From Acidobacteriaceae bacterium (GTDB lineage Bacteria; Acidobacteriota; Terriglobia; Terriglobales; Acidobacteriaceae): a stretch of DNA of 42,999 nucleotides. The notes under the pieces are model-generated. The model was not told where the DNA came from. It did no database searches and worked only from the letters and a program-made list of their open reading frames with translations. Shown piece by piece: positions 41,804 to 42,999 of this stretch. Position numbers and translations under genes: made by a program. Numbering within the stretch: position 1 is the first letter of the stretch; each line of letters opens with the position of its first letter. The stretch covers positions 101,756 to 144,754 of the forward strand of contig PMHV01000039.1 of the NCBI GenBank assembly GCA_003156805.1. Reading direction: 5' to 3'.

Positions 41804-42349
41804 TCAGGCGCTTTGGCTTTCGTCTTCCAGCGCGCTCAGGATTTCTTCGTCCACGTCCCATTTCTTCAGGATGGTGAAAATAGTTTTGGTGCCGAAGCCC
41901 GCGCGCGCTAGTTGGCGGAAAATGCGCGCCGTCTGCTTCTGGTCTTTCGGCTTCGCCAGGCGCTTGCGGCGGAGGTAATCGCGCGCCTGCTTCTCTTCGC
42001 TCACGCCTTCGTAAGCGGTTTCAATGGCTTTATCGATCACGTCGCCGTGAACGCCTTTGGTCTTCAAATCGGTAATCACGCGCCTGCGGCCGAATTTCTG
42101 GTTGTCGCGGCGCAGCGACGAATAAGACGCGGCGTATTGCGAATCGTTCAAATAGCCGTGATCTTTCAGCCGCCGGATCACCAGTTCAATCAGCGTGCGT
42201 CCGTATTCCGTCTCGGCATCTTCGACGCGCGCCCGCATCAGGCGCTTCAGTTCGGCCACCGTGCGCATGCGCCGCGCCAGGCTGCCCACGGCGTATTCGT
42301 AAAGGCTGTCTTCGGTGTAAGTCTTTTTCTTGGGCCGCGGAAACGACAT
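41804..42349 (-). CDS. recX: Regulatory protein RecX
   Basis: The protein has 181 residues. It shows the three-helix repeat pattern of RecX: SLYEYAVGSLARRMRTVAELKRLMRAR, IELVIRRLKDHGYLNDSQYAASYSSLRRDNQKFGRRRVITDLKTKGV, then KQTARIFRQLARAGFGTKTIFTILKKW. RecX binds RecA filaments and restrains recombination and SOS cleavage. The basic N-terminus (MSFPRPKKKTYT) is longer than in E. coli. recA is not in the window. It lies upstream of the LEA-like gene on the same strand with 150 bp between, so probably a separate transcript. Confidence 0.9.
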   Translation of the reverse strand: MSFPRPKKKTYTEDSLYEYAVGSLARRMRTVAELKRLMRARVEDAETEYGRTLIELVIRRLKDHGYLNDSQYAASYSSLRRDNQKFGRRRVITDLKTKGVHGDVIDKAIETAYEGVSEEKQARDYLRRKRLAKPKDQKQTARIFRQLARAGFGTKTIFTILKKWDVDEEILSALEDESQSA

Positions 42350-42435
42350 ACAAGCTCAACAACAACCATAGCGCAAGTCGGAAGGAAAGAGTACCGCGTG
42401 GCGGCACGGACGAAAAAGCGTGGATACAAACTAGG

Positions 42436-42451
42436 CCTCGGACCTCAGACC
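42436..42451 (-). repeat. GGTCTGAGGTCCGAGG element
   Basis: The minus strand reads GGTCTGAGGTCCGAGG, sharing GTCTGA-GTCC and GTCCGAGG with the tandem array at 35342-35385. It lies in the gap between pilT and recX, near the pilT stop. Confidence 0.4.
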
Positions 42452-42460
42452 CTCTGCCTT

Positions 42461-42999
42461 CTAATGTCCACCGTACCCAGCCGACTGCATCGACTGCCGC
42501 GAAATGTCCGCAGTCGAGGCAATGCCCTGCATGCGCAGCTTGAAGTCGTCGGCGTTGGAGGCGTTTTCCAGCGCGGTTTCGTAGTTGACCAGCCCAGCCT
42601 GAAATAAATCCCACAGCGATTGGTCGAAGGTCTGCATGCCGTACTGCGAAGTTCCGGCCGCGATGGCGTCGCGCACGGAGCGGGTTTTTTCCGGCACCAG
42701 CATACATTCGCGAATGTATGCGGTGTTGATCATCACTTCCACCGCGGGCACGCGCCCTTCAGCGTCCGAGCGCCGCACCAGCCTCTGGCTCACGATGGCG
42801 CGCAGCACGGCCGCCAATTGCAGGCGAACCTGTTTTTGCTCCGGCGGCGGAAATACGGAAATAATGCGGTTGATGGTTTCCACTGCGTCCAGCGTGTGCA
42901 GCGTGGAGAAAACCATGTGGCCGGTTTCGGCGGCGTGCAGCGCGGTGCCGATGGTTTCCAGATCGCGCATTTCGCCCACCAGAATCACGTCCGGATCCT
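42461..42999 (-). CDS. pilT: Type IV pilus retraction ATPase PilT, 5' partial
   Basis: The 5' end is cut off by the window edge; about 179 residues are visible. The frame is open to base 42999 and begins DPDVILVGEMRDLETIGTALHAAETGHMVFSTLHTLDAVETINRI, the Walker B and His-box region of PilT. It continues QLAAVLRAIVSQRLVRR, AGTSQYGMQTFDQSLWDLFQAGLVNYETALENASNADDFKLRMQG, the standard PilT C-terminus. The ATPase drives pilus retraction for twitching motility. The last residues (STADISRQSMQSAGYGGH) are a short unconserved tail. PilU is a less likely alternative. Confidence 0.95.
   Translation of the reverse strand, partial: DPDVILVGEMRDLETIGTALHAAETGHMVFSTLHTLDAVETINRIISVFPPPEQKQVRLQLAAVLRAIVSQRLVRRSDAEGRVPAVEVMINTAYIRECMLVPEKTRSVRDAIAAGTSQYGMQTFDQSLWDLFQAGLVNYETALENASNADDFKLRMQGIASTADISRQSMQSAGYGGH

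Overview
The window looks like a chromosomal stretch from an Acidobacteriota bacterium, probably a Terriglobia relative. This is an inference from the protein mix: FG-GAP plus choice-of-anchor-D secreted proteins, a DUF2934 protein, a yicC-gmk-rpoZ-coaBC-udg-priA run, GC-rich coding DNA and frequent GTG/TTG starts. There is no phage, insertion sequence, rRNA or CRISPR array. Most of the window is core housekeeping sequence with small accessory pieces between.

Left part (1-13758, mostly + strand): the 3' part of an FG-GAP/ASH surface protein; a 647-bp gene-poor gap with a G-run and a dispersed repeat; a small exported protein with a clear terminator; a divergent mbfA (ferritin-VIT1 iron exporter); then rapZ, an MsbA-type ABC exporter, yicC, gmk, rpoZ, coaBC, a family-4 uracil-DNA glycosylase and priA. 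yicC and gmk overlap by 4 bp. Together these genes cover RNA turnover or signalling, nucleotide and CoA synthesis, the RNA polymerase omega subunit, and DNA repair and replication restart.

Middle (13840-23994): a site-2 protease homologue, a FemAB/GNAT-like transferase, HU with its own promoter and an odd acidic repeat downstream, an exported cytochrome c-PQQ-type beta-propeller fusion, and a minus-strand cytochrome c maturation operon. The operon order is ccmF, a ccmH with an unusual cysteine pattern, a short membrane protein, and an exported Ig-like membrane protein; the last three overlap by 4 bp each. A DUF2934 gene and tRNA-Glu(CTC) follow.

Right part (24168-42999, mostly - strand): an exported GH31 glycosidase, a SirB1-type transglutaminase-like protein, proline dehydrogenase, a UBP zinc-finger protein, an exported DUF4139 protein, a thioredoxin-reductase-like flavoprotein, an unknown exported protein, a small + strand gene and a membrane SpoIIE/RsbU phosphatase. 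Next come an MFS carboxylate/sialate-type transporter, a Rieske oxygenase, a 5'-truncated PIN toxin remnant overlapping the alaS 3' end, alaS, an exported LEA-like hendecad-repeat protein, recX, and the 3' part of pilT.

The most unusual items are the cytochrome maturation operon with its extra exported partner, the exported 11-residue-repeat protein, an in-frame dispersed repeat inside alaS, an acidic ISEEK repeat just past the HU stop in the +1 frame, and three 16-bp repeats, each with an ATG, at the start of the trxB-like gene.
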